From the NCBI RefSeq assembly GCF_900112985.1, contig NZ_FONS01000003.1:248001-312000 (forward strand): a stretch of 64,000 nucleotides of DNA, given 5' to 3'. The stretch's first letter is position 1. Each line of letters begins with the position of its first letter. Shown here one piece after another: positions 33,780 through 43,083 of the stretch. Under the pieces are notes generated by a model. It worked only from the letters and a program-made list of their open reading frames with translations, was not told the DNA's origin and did no database searches. Source of the DNA: Pedobacter antarcticus (GTDB taxonomy: Bacteria > Bacteroidota > Bacteroidia > Sphingobacteriales > Sphingobacteriaceae). A program made the position numbers and the translations under genes.

Positions 33780-33832
33780 GTTACACACATTTTTTGATAC
33801 CTTGTGTGAAACACCTGATCAGTCAAAAACAT

Positions 33833-34702
33833 ATGAATACAGAAAACACTTTGAAATTGGTAGAATGTCCAAGAGATGCCATGCAGGGAATTCATGAATT
33901 TATACCAACGGCACTCAAGGCTGCTTATATTAACCTGTTACTGAAAGCCGGATTTGACACGCTTGATTTTGGAAGTTTTGTTTCGTCAAAGGCTATTCCT
34001 CAAATGCAGGACACTAAAGATGTGCTTGAAAAACTTGATCTGAGCAGTACTTCTACAAAATTACTTGCAATTGCTGCTAATCTCCGGGGGGCTGAGGAAG
34101 CGGTAGCTTGTCCAGAGATCAGTTATGTAGGTTTCCCCTTCTCCATCTCAGAAACGTTTCAGCACCGGAATACGAATTCGAGCATGCTTGCTTCTCTCAA
34201 CACGGTAGATCAGATTCTGGAACTTTGTGACAGGCATCAAAAGACTGCGGTAATCTATTTGTCGATGGGTTTTGGCAATCCATATGGAGACCCATATAGT
34301 TTCGATATCGTCGGAGAATGGGCTTCCAGTTTAGCAGGCTTGGGGACAAAGATACTTTCACTGGCCGATACAACCGGAGTATCTACTGCCGAGCAGATCC
34401 GCATACTCATGCCTATGCTTCAGAAACAATTTCCGGATATTGAATGTGGACTGCATCTGCACAGTACGCCTGAAAAAAGAATTGAAAAAATAACGGCAGC
34501 TTATGAATCCGGATGCAGACGCTTCGACAGTGCTCTAAGGGGTTTTGGTGGCTGCCCTATGGCAAAGGATGACCTGACAGGTAACATAGCCACAGAAGAG
34601 CTGCTGGCGTTTCTGGAAAGCAGAAAGGAATCAACCGGGATAAATGATTATTACTGGAATGAAGCGTTACAATTATCTACTGAAGTATTTAGCTATAATT
34701 AA
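33833..34702 (+). CDS. Hydroxymethylglutaryl-CoA lyase family
   Basis: The 289-residue TIM-barrel enzyme matches HMG-CoA lyase: VECPRDAMQG (catalytic Arg-Asp and metal Asp), LSLADTTGVST, metal-binding HLHS and FGGCPMAKDDLTGN with the active-site loop Cys. The reaction splits HMG-CoA to acetyl-CoA and acetoacetate at the end of leucine breakdown. The frame is open from 33743, but that start lies within the secDF terminator; the ATG at 33833 is chosen. No other leucine pathway gene is adjacent, although a leucine-type dehydrogenase lies at 49.4 kb. Confidence 0.88.
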   Translation: MNTENTLKLVECPRDAMQGIHEFIPTALKAAYINLLLKAGFDTLDFGSFVSSKAIPQMQDTKDVLEKLDLSSTSTKLLAIAANLRGAEEAVACPEISYVGFPFSISETFQHRNTNSSMLASLNTVDQILELCDRHQKTAVIYLSMGFGNPYGDPYSFDIVGEWASSLAGLGTKILSLADTTGVSTAEQIRILMPMLQKQFPDIECGLHLHSTPEKRIEKITAAYESGCRRFDSALRGFGGCPMAKDDLTGNIATEELLAFLESRKESTGINDYYWNEALQLSTEVFSYN

Positions 34703-34706
34703 TGCG

Positions 34707-35132
34707 TTATACCTTAACCATTCGATACTGCTGTATACCGTCTTCTTCAAAAAGATCTCCTTCTATTGCGAAACCAAAACGGGCGTAAAGCCCAACCGCG
34801 TCCGCTTGTGCATTGAGGTAAATTAACTCTGAGTTCTGAGGGATGTCAGCCAGCGCAGCAGCCAGCAAAGCTTGCCCTACCCTTTTATTACGGAATTCAG
34901 GTAAAACCGCAAACTGTTCCAGTTTATAGCCATCTTCAGTTTTACGCCAGCGACAAGCGCCGCATGGATTATTGTCCATCAAAGCAATATAATGCACTGC
35001 ATCATTATCATCTGAAGACTCCATTGCTGCAGGAGACCCCTGCTCCCCGGCAAAGATCTGATTTCGGATTGCGAAGACCGTTTCCAGTTCTTCTTTAGTT
35101 CTGGCTTTATTGACTTGGAGTATTTCCATCAC
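34707..35132 (-). CDS. GNAT family N-acetyltransferase
   Basis: The 141-residue protein has an acetyl-CoA loop in RNKRVGQALLAAAL (about 83-96) and a C-terminal LYARFGFAIEGD, the ElaA/GNAT pattern. The acceptor is unknown. Its start overlaps the end of the upstream iron-permease-like gene by 26 bases, so the two are co-transcribed. It converges on the HMG-CoA lyase gene with only 4 bases between stops. Confidence 0.87.
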   Translation of the reverse strand: MMEILQVNKARTKEELETVFAIRNQIFAGEQGSPAAMESSDDNDAVHYIALMDNNPCGACRWRKTEDGYKLEQFAVLPEFRNKRVGQALLAAALADIPQNSELIYLNAQADAVGLYARFGFAIEGDLFEEDGIQQYRMVKV

Positions 35133-35592
35133 TTTTGTGTTTATAAATATGCTTTTTCTTATTCTGATCCACGACTATGGCTGCATCTATAGAATGAGAA
35201 CAATGAATATCTGTTTCTTGTTTCGCCAGAGTTGACAATGTGACATAAAACTTATGCAACTGGTCCAATTCTGCCTCCGTCAGATCTTCGATGTCGACCA
35301 TTCGGTTACTTGCCCTTTCATGTGCCGCAATCAATTCATTTAATTTTAGTTGTATTGCTTTACCATCCTTGTTTTGTGCCTTCTGAATCAGGAACACCAT
35401 TAGAAAGGTAATAATAGTTGTACCGGTATTGATAACCAGCTGCCAGGTCTCTGAGTATTTGAATAGCGGCCCGGAAACTGCCCATATGATTACTATCATC
35501 AATGCGATAATAAATGCAGCTGAACTGCCGGTAAATCTAGTAGCAGCATTGGCGAATCTTTCGAACACAAAATTTTTATCACTGTTTTTCAT
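35107..35592 (-). CDS. Low-affinity iron permease family protein
   Basis: The 161-residue protein has two membrane helices (about 22-42 and 52-72) and a cytoplasmic C-terminal half. FAIIAL-type first helix with IWAVSGPLF and the WQLVINTGTTIITFLMVFLIQ block with NKD match the bacterial members of the low-affinity iron permease family (PF04120). Despite the name, transport by the short bacterial proteins is not proven. It overlaps the acetyltransferase gene. Confidence 0.8.
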   Translation of the reverse strand: MKNSDKNFVFERFANAATRFTGSSAAFIIALMIVIIWAVSGPLFKYSETWQLVINTGTTIITFLMVFLIQKAQNKDGKAIQLKLNELIAAHERASNRMVDIEDLTEAELDQLHKFYVTLSTLAKQETDIHCSHSIDAAIVVDQNKKKHIYKHKSDGNTPSQ

Positions 35593-35667
35593 ATTTTTTT
35601 ATGCTAAATGTCAGTAATAATAAACACTATTTCATATAAATAATGTGGGTTATCCGGGGTCCGGAAT

Positions 35668-35700
35668 AAAAAAAAAGCCCCGGTAGAATACCGGGGCCTT
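35668..35700 (-). terminator. Terminator of the aldolase gene
   Basis: GCCCCGGTA and TACCGGGGC pair around GAA; on the minus strand a nine-base T-run follows. Confidence 0.9.
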
Positions 35701-35741
35701 TAGAATAACATTTACCTGAAATTACAGGTTAATGGGTTAAA

Positions 35742-36821
35742 TTATAATTTGTCACTTGCGTCTCTGCAGTTCAGGTCTTCAAAAGCTTGAGTTAAACGTT
35801 TAACAAATGCTTCTTCACCTTTACGCAACCATACACGTGGATCATAAAATTTCTTATTTGGTTTATCGTCGCCATCTGGATTACCAATCTGCGCCTGAAG
35901 ATAAGCTTCATTTGCTTTGTAGTAGTCTAATACACCTTCCCATAATGCCCATTGCATATCAGTATCGATGTTCATTTTAACCGCGCCGTAAGAGATTGCT
36001 TCTCTGATTTCTTCCTGAGAAGAGCCTGAACCACCATGGAAAACAAAATTAATTGGTTTCTCTGCAGTCAGTCCAAATTTCTCTTTTACATATTCCTGAG
36101 AATTTTTCAGAATTACCGGTTGTAATTTCACGTTTCCTGGTTTGTAAACACCATGAACGTTACCGAAAGCAGCTGCAACAGTAAATTTATCACTCACTTT
36201 ACTCAATTCTTCATAAGAATAAGCTACTTCTGAAGGTTGTGTATATAATTTAGAACTATCTACATCACTGTTATCCACACCATCTTCCTCGCCACCAGTT
36301 ACACCCAGTTCAATTTCGATAGTCATACCTATTTTAGCCATACGTGCCAGGTATTTTGTAGAAATCTCCATGTTCTCTTCAATGCTCTCTTCAGAAAGAT
36401 CGAGCATGTGCGATGAGAAAAGAGGTTTACCATGTTCAGCAAAGAATTTCTCTCCGTGATCAAGTAAGCCGTCAATCCATGGTAATAACTTTTTAGCAGC
36501 GTGATCAGTGTGCAATACTACAGCAACACCATAATGTTCTGCCAGTAAATGCACATGCTTAGCTGCAGAAACTGCGCCTAGTACACAAGCCTGAAGATTA
36601 TCATTATTCAGGGTTTTTCCTGCATAGAACTGTGCACCACCATTCGATAATTGAATAATCACCGGTGAATTCACTGCTTTAGCAGTTTCCATAACTGCAT
36701 TAATCGTATTTGTACCGGTAACATTTACTGCTGGTAAAGCAAATTGATGTTTTTTAGCCTGCTCAAATAATTCCTGAACGGCATCTCCGTAAATTACGCC
36801 TTTATAGCCTTTTAAACTCAT
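35742..36821 (-). CDS. fbaA: Class II fructose-bisphosphate aldolase
   Basis: The 359-residue protein matches the long class IIA type: PVIIQLSNGGAQFYAG near the N-terminus, zinc His in VLHTDHAAKK, metal Glu in IEIELGVTGGEEDG, NVHGVYKPGNV, and FVFHGGSGSS. It interconverts fructose-1,6-bisphosphate with the two triose phosphates in glycolysis and gluconeogenesis. The frame is open to 36872, but MSLKGYKGV at 36821 is chosen as the family N-terminus. It is monocistronic with its own terminator and faces away from accD. Confidence 0.95.
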   Translation of the reverse strand: MSLKGYKGVIYGDAVQELFEQAKKHQFALPAVNVTGTNTINAVMETAKAVNSPVIIQLSNGGAQFYAGKTLNNDNLQACVLGAVSAAKHVHLLAEHYGVAVVLHTDHAAKKLLPWIDGLLDHGEKFFAEHGKPLFSSHMLDLSEESIEENMEISTKYLARMAKIGMTIEIELGVTGGEEDGVDNSDVDSSKLYTQPSEVAYSYEELSKVSDKFTVAAAFGNVHGVYKPGNVKLQPVILKNSQEYVKEKFGLTAEKPINFVFHGGSGSSQEEIREAISYGAVKMNIDTDMQWALWEGVLDYYKANEAYLQAQIGNPDGDDKPNKKFYDPRVWLRKGEEAFVKRLTQAFEDLNCRDASDKL

Positions 36822-36974
36822 TATTATTAGATTTATGTTAGCCGAAGTTAGGAAAAATATCAGGCCGGGCAAATCTCCGGGGCTAAATAATTCATCAGAA
36901 AGGATTTGTCAGCGTGAGATTAAACTGTTCTGATTTTTTTTTGTTTCTTTGTAATCGCATTTTTCATACATAAC

Positions 36975-37820
36975 ATGGCTTGGTTTAAGAGAGAAAAAAA
37001 AGGTATCAGTACGCTGACAGAAGAAAAGAAAGAAGCGCCGGATGGCTTATGGAACAAGTGTCCTAATTGTAAAAAAGCATTACACAGTGCAGATTTAACT
37101 GAACATCAGTACGTTTGCCACTATTGCAACTATCATTTAAGAGTAGGTTCCAAAGAATATTTCCAGGTTCTTTTTGATCAAAATGAATTTACTGAACTTT
37201 TCAGCAATCTTACATCGGGAGATCCGCTTCACTTTACAGATAGCAAACCATATACAGAACGATTGGTCGACACCCAAGCTAAAACAGGGTTAAAAGACGC
37301 AATTCGCGCTGCTGTAGGAAAAATTGATGGTGAAGAGCTAGTAATTGCCTGCATGGACTTTAATTTTATTGGAGGTTCCATGGGATCTGTAGTTGGTGAA
37401 AAAATAGCGAGATCTATTGATTACAGCATTAAACATAAAATTCCTTTCCTGATGATTTCAAAATCTGGTGGTGCAAGGATGATGGAAGCAGCTTTTTCTT
37501 TAATGCAGATGGCAAAAACTTCTGCTAAACTTGCGCTCCTTAGTCAGGCGAAAATCCCATATATATCATTATTAACAGATCCAACAACGGGCGGCGTTAC
37601 CGCTTCCTACGCTATGCTTGGAGATATTAATATTGCAGAACCAGGTGCTTTAATTGGTTTTGCAGGTCCCCGGGTAATTAAAGAAACCATAAAAAAAGAC
37701 TTACCAAAAGGATTTCAGACTGCTGAGTTTGTTCAGGAACACGGTTTCCTTGACTTCATTGTCGACAGACGAGAGATGAAGGCCAAACTGGCGAACTTCC
37801 TTAAAATGGTTAAGAACTAA
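36975..37820 (+). CDS. accD: Acetyl-CoA carboxylase carboxyltransferase subunit beta
   Basis: AccD, with AccA, transfers carboxyl from biotin to acetyl-CoA to start fatty acid synthesis. The 281-residue protein has the N-terminal zinc ribbon ([11 protein letters not shown] ... YVCHYCNYH, cysteines at about 29, 32, 48, 51) and the crotonase-like core with [23 protein letters not shown] and [12 protein letters not shown]. accA is not in the window. The gene ends at a 62-bp palindrome shared with the next gene. Confidence 0.96.
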   Translation: MAWFKREKKGISTLTEEKKEAPDGLWNKCPNCKKALHSADLTEHQYVCHYCNYHLRVGSKEYFQVLFDQNEFTELFSNLTSGDPLHFTDSKPYTERLVDTQAKTGLKDAIRAAVGKIDGEELVIACMDFNFIGGSMGSVVGEKIARSIDYSIKHKIPFLMISKSGGARMMEAAFSLMQMAKTSAKLALLSQAKIPYISLLTDPTTGGVTASYAMLGDINIAEPGALIGFAGPRVIKETIKKDLPKGFQTAEFVQEHGFLDFIVDRREMKAKLANFLKMVKN

Positions 37821-37882
37821 TAAAATTATTGCATAAAAAAAGCTCCGTTGATCAACGGAGCTTTTTTTATGCAATAATTTTA
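37821..37882. terminator. 62-bp perfect palindrome, shared terminator
   Basis: The arms 37821-37851 and 37852-37882 are exactly complementary with no loop. The core AGCTCCGTTGA with its mirror is flanked by A7/T7 and then TTATTGCA and TGCAATAA. It begins right after the accD stop and contains the stop of the converging peptidase gene. Confidence 0.93.
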
Positions 37883-38569
37883 GATTGCTGGATTGGCCTG
37901 GTATGCCGTCCAAAGTTCATCTAAACTCTTTTTGGTGATATCTCTCCAGGTTGATTCTGTATAAGTATGTGCCCTCATATTTTTATCCATGGATTTAACA
38001 AAATTAGGATACCCGTTTTTCTCAAGCCATACGAAGAACCTTGCGGTGATGCGGTAACCCTGATCATATTTCTGACCTGCTTTATATGCTGGTAAGGTCC
38101 AGTCTGCCCCTGCATTGTCAACACCATATGTGTATCGTACATAATCTGCAATACCTTCTGTTACCCACCAAGGACCGCTGTTGGAACCATAATCCTGAAC
38201 AATATGCATAACTTCATGTGTAACCACATCGATGTCACCTGGTTTTTTCCCAAACCAGCTTGGACTGAAAAGTACTCTTCCATTGGAGGCTTCAGCAACT
38301 GCTTTATAAGCTGTATCAATTACAAAAGTGACTTCGCTTGCTGTATTTTTATTGTATTGTTTTTTCAACACCGGATAAACTTTAAAAAAAGTTTCCGTCA
38401 TCCGCGTTTTAAGTGCTGAGGGAAAATTGGGGTCTTTGATCTCCCAGTTTAGAGTAAATCCATTTTTCTTAATAACTTCCTTGTCTTGAGCTACAGCAGT
38501 AAAACCAGTCGCCAGCAATAAAGAGGTGATACCAGTAATTACTCCAAAAAATTCACGTTTCATCTTCAT
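37880..38569 (-). CDS. Basic secretory protein (BSP) family metallopeptidase
   Basis: The 229-residue protein has a signal peptide (MKMKREFFGVITGI..., likely cut after AVAQ, about residue 26). HEVMHIVQDYG gives an HExxH zinc site, followed by WVTEGIADYVRYTYG, which supplies further family residues; together they match the plant and bacterial BSP family (PF04450). It is secreted or periplasmic, with substrate unknown. The frame is open to 38704, but the signal peptide fixes the start at 38569 or 38563. The stop lies inside the palindrome shared with accD. Confidence 0.85.
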   Translation of the reverse strand: MKMKREFFGVITGITSLLLATGFTAVAQDKEVIKKNGFTLNWEIKDPNFPSALKTRMTETFFKVYPVLKKQYNKNTASEVTFVIDTAYKAVAEASNGRVLFSPSWFGKKPGDIDVVTHEVMHIVQDYGSNSGPWWVTEGIADYVRYTYGVDNAGADWTLPAYKAGQKYDQGYRITARFFVWLEKNGYPNFVKSMDKNMRAHTYTESTWRDITKKSLDELWTAYQANPAI

Positions 38570-38685
38570 ATATATATCGGATAGAAATTTAACCTTTATC
38601 CGGCAGCTAATGTACCCGAATTGATATGGACAAGCTAAAATGAAACTGAATTGTGACGATAAATGACAACCTATCCCAGAACGGA

Positions 38686-38715
38686 AGAAGCCCATATTTT
38701 TCAATATGGGCTTCT
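38686..38715 (-). terminator. Stem-loop after the small acidic-protein gene
   Basis: AGAAGCCCATATT and AATATGGGCTTCT pair around four bases, just after the stop of the 81-residue gene. There is no good T-run on either side, so termination strength is uncertain. Confidence 0.65.
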
Positions 38716-38723
38716 GTTATATC

Positions 38724-38969
38724 TTAGAAATCACTGCCGGGTGTTACTCCAGGTTCATGCCCGGAGCCCAGTGGCTTGTTCTTCCTTTGCGGCTGATTAC
38801 TGAATTCCGAACGTCCGGAATGTCTTGTAGAGGATGTTTCTCCACTGCTTAGCGTCTCATCTTCGTCTGTCGTATTCTCTTTATAAACAGTTTTCTTTTC
38901 CTCTTCAGTATTATGCTGTTGATTCAGCTTATCTCTATCATTGCGGTTTAATTCTTCCTGATTTCCCAT
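38724..38969 (-). CDS. Small hydrophilic, probably disordered protein
   Basis: The 81-residue protein is made almost wholly of charged and polar residues (Asn, Glu, Lys, Thr, Ser), has no hydrophobic core, signal or membrane segment, and ends GHEPGVTPGSDF. Composition suggests an intrinsically disordered protein. I do not recognise a domain. An ordinary codon pattern, a normal ATG and its own 3' stem-loop support it as a gene. It may be stress-related, but nothing in the sequence shows this. Confidence 0.65.
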   Translation of the reverse strand: MGNQEELNRNDRDKLNQQHNTEEEKKTVYKENTTDEDETLSSGETSSTRHSGRSEFSNQPQRKNKPLGSGHEPGVTPGSDF

Positions 38970-39064
38970 TTAAGTAAAATTTAATATTAGCAATTAGACT
39001 AGTTATCAGGAGAACACCCGCATAAACCTATTGTTTGTCAAAAAAACAGATTAAAGAAAAAAAC

Positions 39065-39598
39065 CTACTGCCTGCCATATACTTTTTCTTTGATTTCTTT
39101 AATCACTGAAAGGTATAAATCCACACTCTCCTGCGGATAATTACTCATTAATATCAATTTGTATTCCCTTTCGGGATCCCGGTAACAAGGTTGCTGGTAA
39201 GGTACTTCCAGGCAATAGAGACCGAGCTTTTCATAAAAGCGAATTCTGCGTACGGCATCTGTCGTTTCCGGCGGTTCCACTTCCAAAATCAAACGCGTAT
39301 CCTTTAACAGCATCTGCATAACCTTTTCTCCATAACTTTTCCCTCTTTGATCCGGATCGATGGCGAAATGTTCAATATAATCCCAACCTCTAAGATGCCA
39401 GAGAATAACAAATCCTATGATCCGGTCACCTTCCAGAATGAGATTTAAATCCATCTCGCGCCTATTACCGATCATACTGAGCAATTGCGGCCAGTCCCTG
39501 CGTTCGCTGATTGGGAATGCCGACGTGTACAACTTAAAAACATAATCCAGATTTGGATCTTGAGCGGAATCAACAGATTGAAAATACATCTGATTCAT
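39065..39598 (-). CDS. GNAT family N-acetyltransferase
   Basis: The 177-residue protein has a central GNAT core: EHFAIDPDQRGKSYGEKVMQMLL (acetyl-CoA loop Q/R-x-x-G-x-G/A, about 93-104) and IRFYEKLGLYCLEVPYQQPCY, a block common in this subfamily. The acceptor is unknown. It begins 21 bases after the terminator of the cysteine desulfurase gene and appears to be separately transcribed. Confidence 0.85.
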   Translation of the reverse strand: MNQMYFQSVDSAQDPNLDYVFKLYTSAFPISERRDWPQLLSMIGNRREMDLNLILEGDRIIGFVILWHLRGWDYIEHFAIDPDQRGKSYGEKVMQMLLKDTRLILEVEPPETTDAVRRIRFYEKLGLYCLEVPYQQPCYRDPEREYKLILMSNYPQESVDLYLSVIKEIKEKVYGRQ

Positions 39599-39614
39599 AT
39601 TTTGGTTATAAAAA

Positions 39615-39644
39615 AACGCTGGCCTTTCAGAGAAAACCAGCGTT
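39615..39644 (-). terminator. Terminator of the glmM-cysteine desulfurase unit
   Basis: AACGCTGG and CCAGCGTT pair around 14 bases; on the minus strand T residues follow the hairpin. Confidence 0.8.
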
Positions 39645-39675
39645 ATAATATTATAATAAATGGAATTGAGTCGTA

Positions 39676-40824
39676 TTAAACAGCAATATTCTGTTCTACG
39701 ATATGTTTAACTTTTTCCACTACAAAATCAATTTCTTCTTTCGTATTCAATTTTGAAAACGAGAAACGAACGGATGGACGATTAGGATCTGCACCAATAC
39801 CTGTCAGCACATGTGATCCAATATTGGACCCCGATGAACAGGCACTGCCACCTGATGCCGAAATACCATTGATGTCTAGATTAAATAGTAACATATCTAC
39901 CATTTCCATTTCCGGGAATGAAACATTGAGTACTGTATACAGGCTTTTTTCCGGTTCGGTCTCCCCATTAAAGGAAATACCAGGAACTTCTTCCTCCAGG
40001 CGTGTTTTCATATAAGATTTTAATTCCTGAATAACCTGCTGATGAGCTCCCATATCTTGATATGCCATCTCCAGAGCTTTAGCAAGCCCGACAATACCGT
40101 ATACGTTTTCAGTACCTCCACGCATATTTCGCTCCTGTGCACCACCAAAAATCAAAGGGTTTATTTTAACCTTATGGCTAACATAAATAAACCCAACACC
40201 TTTAGGTCCATGCAGTTTATGCGCAGCACATACCATAAAATGAGCCTTTAATTTTTTGGCATCATGTACATAATGTCCCATAGTCTGTACCGTGTCGCAA
40301 TGCAAAATAGCATCATACTTTTCACAGATATCACCTACGCGTTCCAAATCTGTTAAAGTACCCAGTTCGTTGTTAGCATGCATTAGCGAAACGAAAGTAC
40401 GCGGGTTGTTCTCTAACAATTCTTCCAGATGAGCATAATCGATATTCCCTTTGCTGTCAATATTTACAAAACTAAGTTTATCAATAACGCCCTTCTTTAA
40501 TAATTCATCCAGTGTATGCTCAACAGCATGGTGTTCAATTTTAGACGTAATGGCGTGTTTAAGACCATATGCCGCAATACCGCATCTGATTGCTGTATTG
40601 TCAGCCTCAGTACCTCCGGAAGTAAAAAATACTTCTGCAGGTGCCGCGTTAAGCAAACCGGAAACAGACTTACGTGCCTTCTCAATCAAAGTACGGACCT
40701 CGCGGCCCTGAGCATGAATAGAAGATGGATTACCATAGTAGTTTTCCATTACGTTAACCATTTCCGCTATGACCTCTTTATCAAGAGGTGTCGTTGCGGC
40801 ATTATCTAAATAGATCCTGTTCAT
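39676..40824 (-). CDS. Cysteine desulfurase (NifS/IscS class)
   Basis: The 382-residue PLP enzyme starts MNRIYLDNAATTPLD, carries the PLP lysine in CAAHKLHGPKG, and the catalytic Cys in a class I loop, SGGSACSSGS (about 327-336). It takes sulfur from cysteine, leaving alanine, for iron-sulfur clusters or thio-tRNA. The loop length is that of IscS/NifS rather than SufS. No iscU, iscR or mnmA lies next to it. It starts 5 bases after the glmM stop and is probably co-transcribed with it. Confidence 0.93.
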   Translation of the reverse strand: MNRIYLDNAATTPLDKEVIAEMVNVMENYYGNPSSIHAQGREVRTLIEKARKSVSGLLNAAPAEVFFTSGGTEADNTAIRCGIAAYGLKHAITSKIEHHAVEHTLDELLKKGVIDKLSFVNIDSKGNIDYAHLEELLENNPRTFVSLMHANNELGTLTDLERVGDICEKYDAILHCDTVQTMGHYVHDAKKLKAHFMVCAAHKLHGPKGVGFIYVSHKVKINPLIFGGAQERNMRGGTENVYGIVGLAKALEMAYQDMGAHQQVIQELKSYMKTRLEEEVPGISFNGETEPEKSLYTVLNVSFPEMEMVDMLLFNLDINGISASGGSACSSGSNIGSHVLTGIGADPNRPSVRFSFSKLNTKEEIDFVVEKVKHIVEQNIAV

Positions 40825-40829
40825 TTGAA

Positions 40830-42218
40830 TTAATTCAATTTTAAAATTTCTTTGATATCTGCAATGATTTTGGCAGCCAGATTTTCAGCCACTGTTTCGT
40901 TGACAGCTTCACTGTAAATCCTGATAATCGGCTCCGTGTTCGAGCGTCTTAAATGTACCCACTCATTCTCAAATTCAATTTTCAACCCATCGATTGTACT
41001 CAATGGTTGATTTTTATATTTCTCCTGAACTTTTAGCAATAAAGCATCAATATCCATTTCAGGAGTCAGGGTAATTTTATTTTTCGATATGTGGTAAGAA
41101 GGATAAGTACTTTTAAGCCTGGATATAGTTAAACCTGTTTTCGCCAGATGGGTTAGAAATAAAGCGATCCCAACTAAGGCATCTCTTCCATAGTGCAGCT
41201 CCGGGTATATAATACCACCATTGCCTTCTCCGCCGATAACTGCATTTACAGCCTTCATCTGATTGACAACGTTTACCTCTCCTACTGCAGCAGCATGATA
41301 CTCGCCACCAGCTTTCACCGTCACATCTTTCAATGCACGTGTTGAAGAAAGGTTGGATACTGTATTTCCCTTAGTATTCTGCAGCACATAATCTGCCACA
41401 GCTACCAGTGTATACTCTTCACCGAACATTGTACCGTCTTCGCAAACGAAACACAATCTATCCACATCAGGATCTACAACAATACCCAGATTTGCATTTT
41501 TCTGTTGAACGACTTTGGCTATTTCCGTCAGGTTCTCCGGAAGCGGTTCCGGGTTGTGCGGAAACTCACCATCAGGCGTACAGTATAGTTCGTAAACCGT
41601 ATTTACTCCTAGTGCCTTTAACAAAGCCGGAATAAATATACCCCCGGTTGAATTCACACAGTCGATCGCAACTTTAAAATCTGCTTTACGGATCAATTCT
41701 ACATCTACCAGTGGTAACGCAAGAATAGCATCAATATGTTTTTGAAGATAAGAATCGTCCTGAATGACCTTACCTAAGCTATTTACTTCAGCAAAGTTAA
41801 AATCAGACTGCTCTGCCATGTCAAGAACTTCTTTTCCATCTGCGTCGCTGATAAATTCACCTTTTGCATTCAAGAGTTTTAAAGCGTTCCATTGTTTTGG
41901 ATTATGACTCGCAGTAAGTATGATTCCACCTCCTGCCCCTTCCATAGGCACCGCTATTTCCACAGTTGGAGTGGTCGACAAACCAAGATCAATAACTTCG
42001 ATTCCTAGTCCCATTAAGGTTCCAGTAACGAGATGATTGACCATTTCACCAGAAATACGCGCATCGCGGCCCAGGACTATTTTCTTAATATTGGTATTTT
42101 TGATTACCCACGCGCCATAAGCAGCGGTAAATTTTACGATATCGACAGGGGTTAATCCATTTCCGGCTAATCCGCCAATGGTTCCCCTGATTCCAGAGAT
42201 TGATTTTATCAGTGTCAA
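40830..42218 (-). CDS. glmM: Phosphoglucosamine mutase family
   Basis: The 462-residue phosphohexomutase has SISGIRGTIGG at the N-terminus, the phosphoserine loop ILTASHNPKQWNALKLL (Ser about 101), the metal loop DPDVDRLCFV and the sugar loop GGEGNGGIIYPE, with phosphate-binding RRSNTEPIIRIYSEA near the end. GlmM converts glucosamine-6-phosphate to the 1-phosphate for UDP-GlcNAc; a phosphomannomutase role is not excluded. The frame is open to 42296 but family N-termini begin near TLIKSISGIRG, so a TTG at 42218 is chosen; a promoter box 20 bases upstream supports this. Confidence 0.88.
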   Translation of the reverse strand: MTLIKSISGIRGTIGGLAGNGLTPVDIVKFTAAYGAWVIKNTNIKKIVLGRDARISGEMVNHLVTGTLMGLGIEVIDLGLSTTPTVEIAVPMEGAGGGIILTASHNPKQWNALKLLNAKGEFISDADGKEVLDMAEQSDFNFAEVNSLGKVIQDDSYLQKHIDAILALPLVDVELIRKADFKVAIDCVNSTGGIFIPALLKALGVNTVYELYCTPDGEFPHNPEPLPENLTEIAKVVQQKNANLGIVVDPDVDRLCFVCEDGTMFGEEYTLVAVADYVLQNTKGNTVSNLSSTRALKDVTVKAGGEYHAAAVGEVNVVNQMKAVNAVIGGEGNGGIIYPELHYGRDALVGIALFLTHLAKTGLTISRLKSTYPSYHISKNKITLTPEMDIDALLLKVQEKYKNQPLSTIDGLKIEFENEWVHLRRSNTEPIIRIYSEAVNETVAENLAAKIIADIKEILKLN

Positions 42219-42237
42219 TGTTATAATTTTTGTTTCC

Positions 42238-42270
42238 CAAAAATAGTAAAAATTAAGAAGGGAACCCAAA
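42238..42270 (-). promoter_or_regulatory. Promoter of glmM
   Basis: On the minus strand TTTG (42267-42270) and TATTTTTG (42238-42245) are separated by 21 bases, a -33/-7 pair with slightly long spacing. The expected transcript begins about 15 bases before the TTG start. Confidence 0.6.
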
Positions 42271-42315
42271 TAAACAATATCAGATCGAATATCCACTTCG
42301 TTGCATCTAAATCAC

Positions 42316-42323
42316 TATATTTG
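42316..42323 (+). promoter_or_regulatory. -7 promoter box of the methyltransferase unit
   Basis: TATATTTG matches TAnnTTTG and lies 28 bases before the ATG at 42352. It faces away from the glmM promoter. Confidence 0.55.
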
Positions 42324-42351
42324 CTCCCATATTTTTAAATCCTGAATATTT

Positions 42352-43083
42352 ATGCAGCGTAAATGGTTTCAATATTGGTTTAACTCCCCTTATTATCATA
42401 TCCTTTATAGTCAGCGGAATGATGCCGAGGCCGAGTATCTGATAGACAATTTAACAGCCCATTTAAAGCCTGCTCTACACGCCAGGATACTAGACATCGC
42501 TTGCGGAAGAGGAAGACATGCTGTATACCTGAACAAAAAAGGGTTTGATGTGACGGGAATTGATCTCTCTGAACAAAGTATCCGTTACGCCCGGCAGTTT
42601 GAACAAAAGCACCTGCATTTTTATGTGCATGACATGCGTAAACTGAGTTACATCAATTATTATGACATTGCGCTGAATTTATTTACCAGCTTCGGATATT
42701 TTGATACCGAAAAAGACCATGTTAATGCCCTGAAATCGTTCCGTAAAAGCATAAAAGAAGACGGTACCTTGGTACTGGATTATTTCAATACCAAAAAGAT
42801 CATAAGCAATCTGACTCACCGGGAAAGCAAGACCCTTGAAGGTATAGAATTCGATATTCATAAATTCGTTGCCGACGGAAAAATCATCAAACAGATTAAT
42901 TTTGAACACAAGCAGAAGAACTTTGCTTTTGAAGAACGCGTACAAGCCTTCCTTCTGGCAGACTTCGAAAGGATGATGGAAAAAAGCGGTTTAAAAATAA
43001 CAGAGATTTTTGGAAGTTATAATCTGGAACCATTTGACGAGATTAAATCTGATAGATTGATACTTCTCTGCAAAAAAATATGA
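42352..43083 (+). CDS. Class I SAM-dependent methyltransferase
   Basis: The 243-residue protein has the SAM-binding motif I ILDIACGRGRHAVYL (about 46-60), GFDVTGIDLS as motif II, and YDIALNLFTSFGYF as the motif IV region. The substrate is unknown. Its stop overlaps the start of the PAP2 gene by 4 bases, beginning a three-gene run with PAP2 and ZIP genes. Confidence 0.86.
   Translation: MQRKWFQYWFNSPYYHILYSQRNDAEAEYLIDNLTAHLKPALHARILDIACGRGRHAVYLNKKGFDVTGIDLSEQSIRYARQFEQKHLHFYVHDMRKLSYINYYDIALNLFTSFGYFDTEKDHVNALKSFRKSIKEDGTLVLDYFNTKKIISNLTHRESKTLEGIEFDIHKFVADGKIIKQINFEHKQKNFAFEERVQAFLLADFERMMEKSGLKITEIFGSYNLEPFDEIKSDRLILLCKKI

Noticed and set aside
33743-33832. Longer N-terminus for the HMG-CoA lyase
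   Set aside because: It would place the start inside the secDF terminator hairpin; the ATG at 33833 begins the conserved domain.
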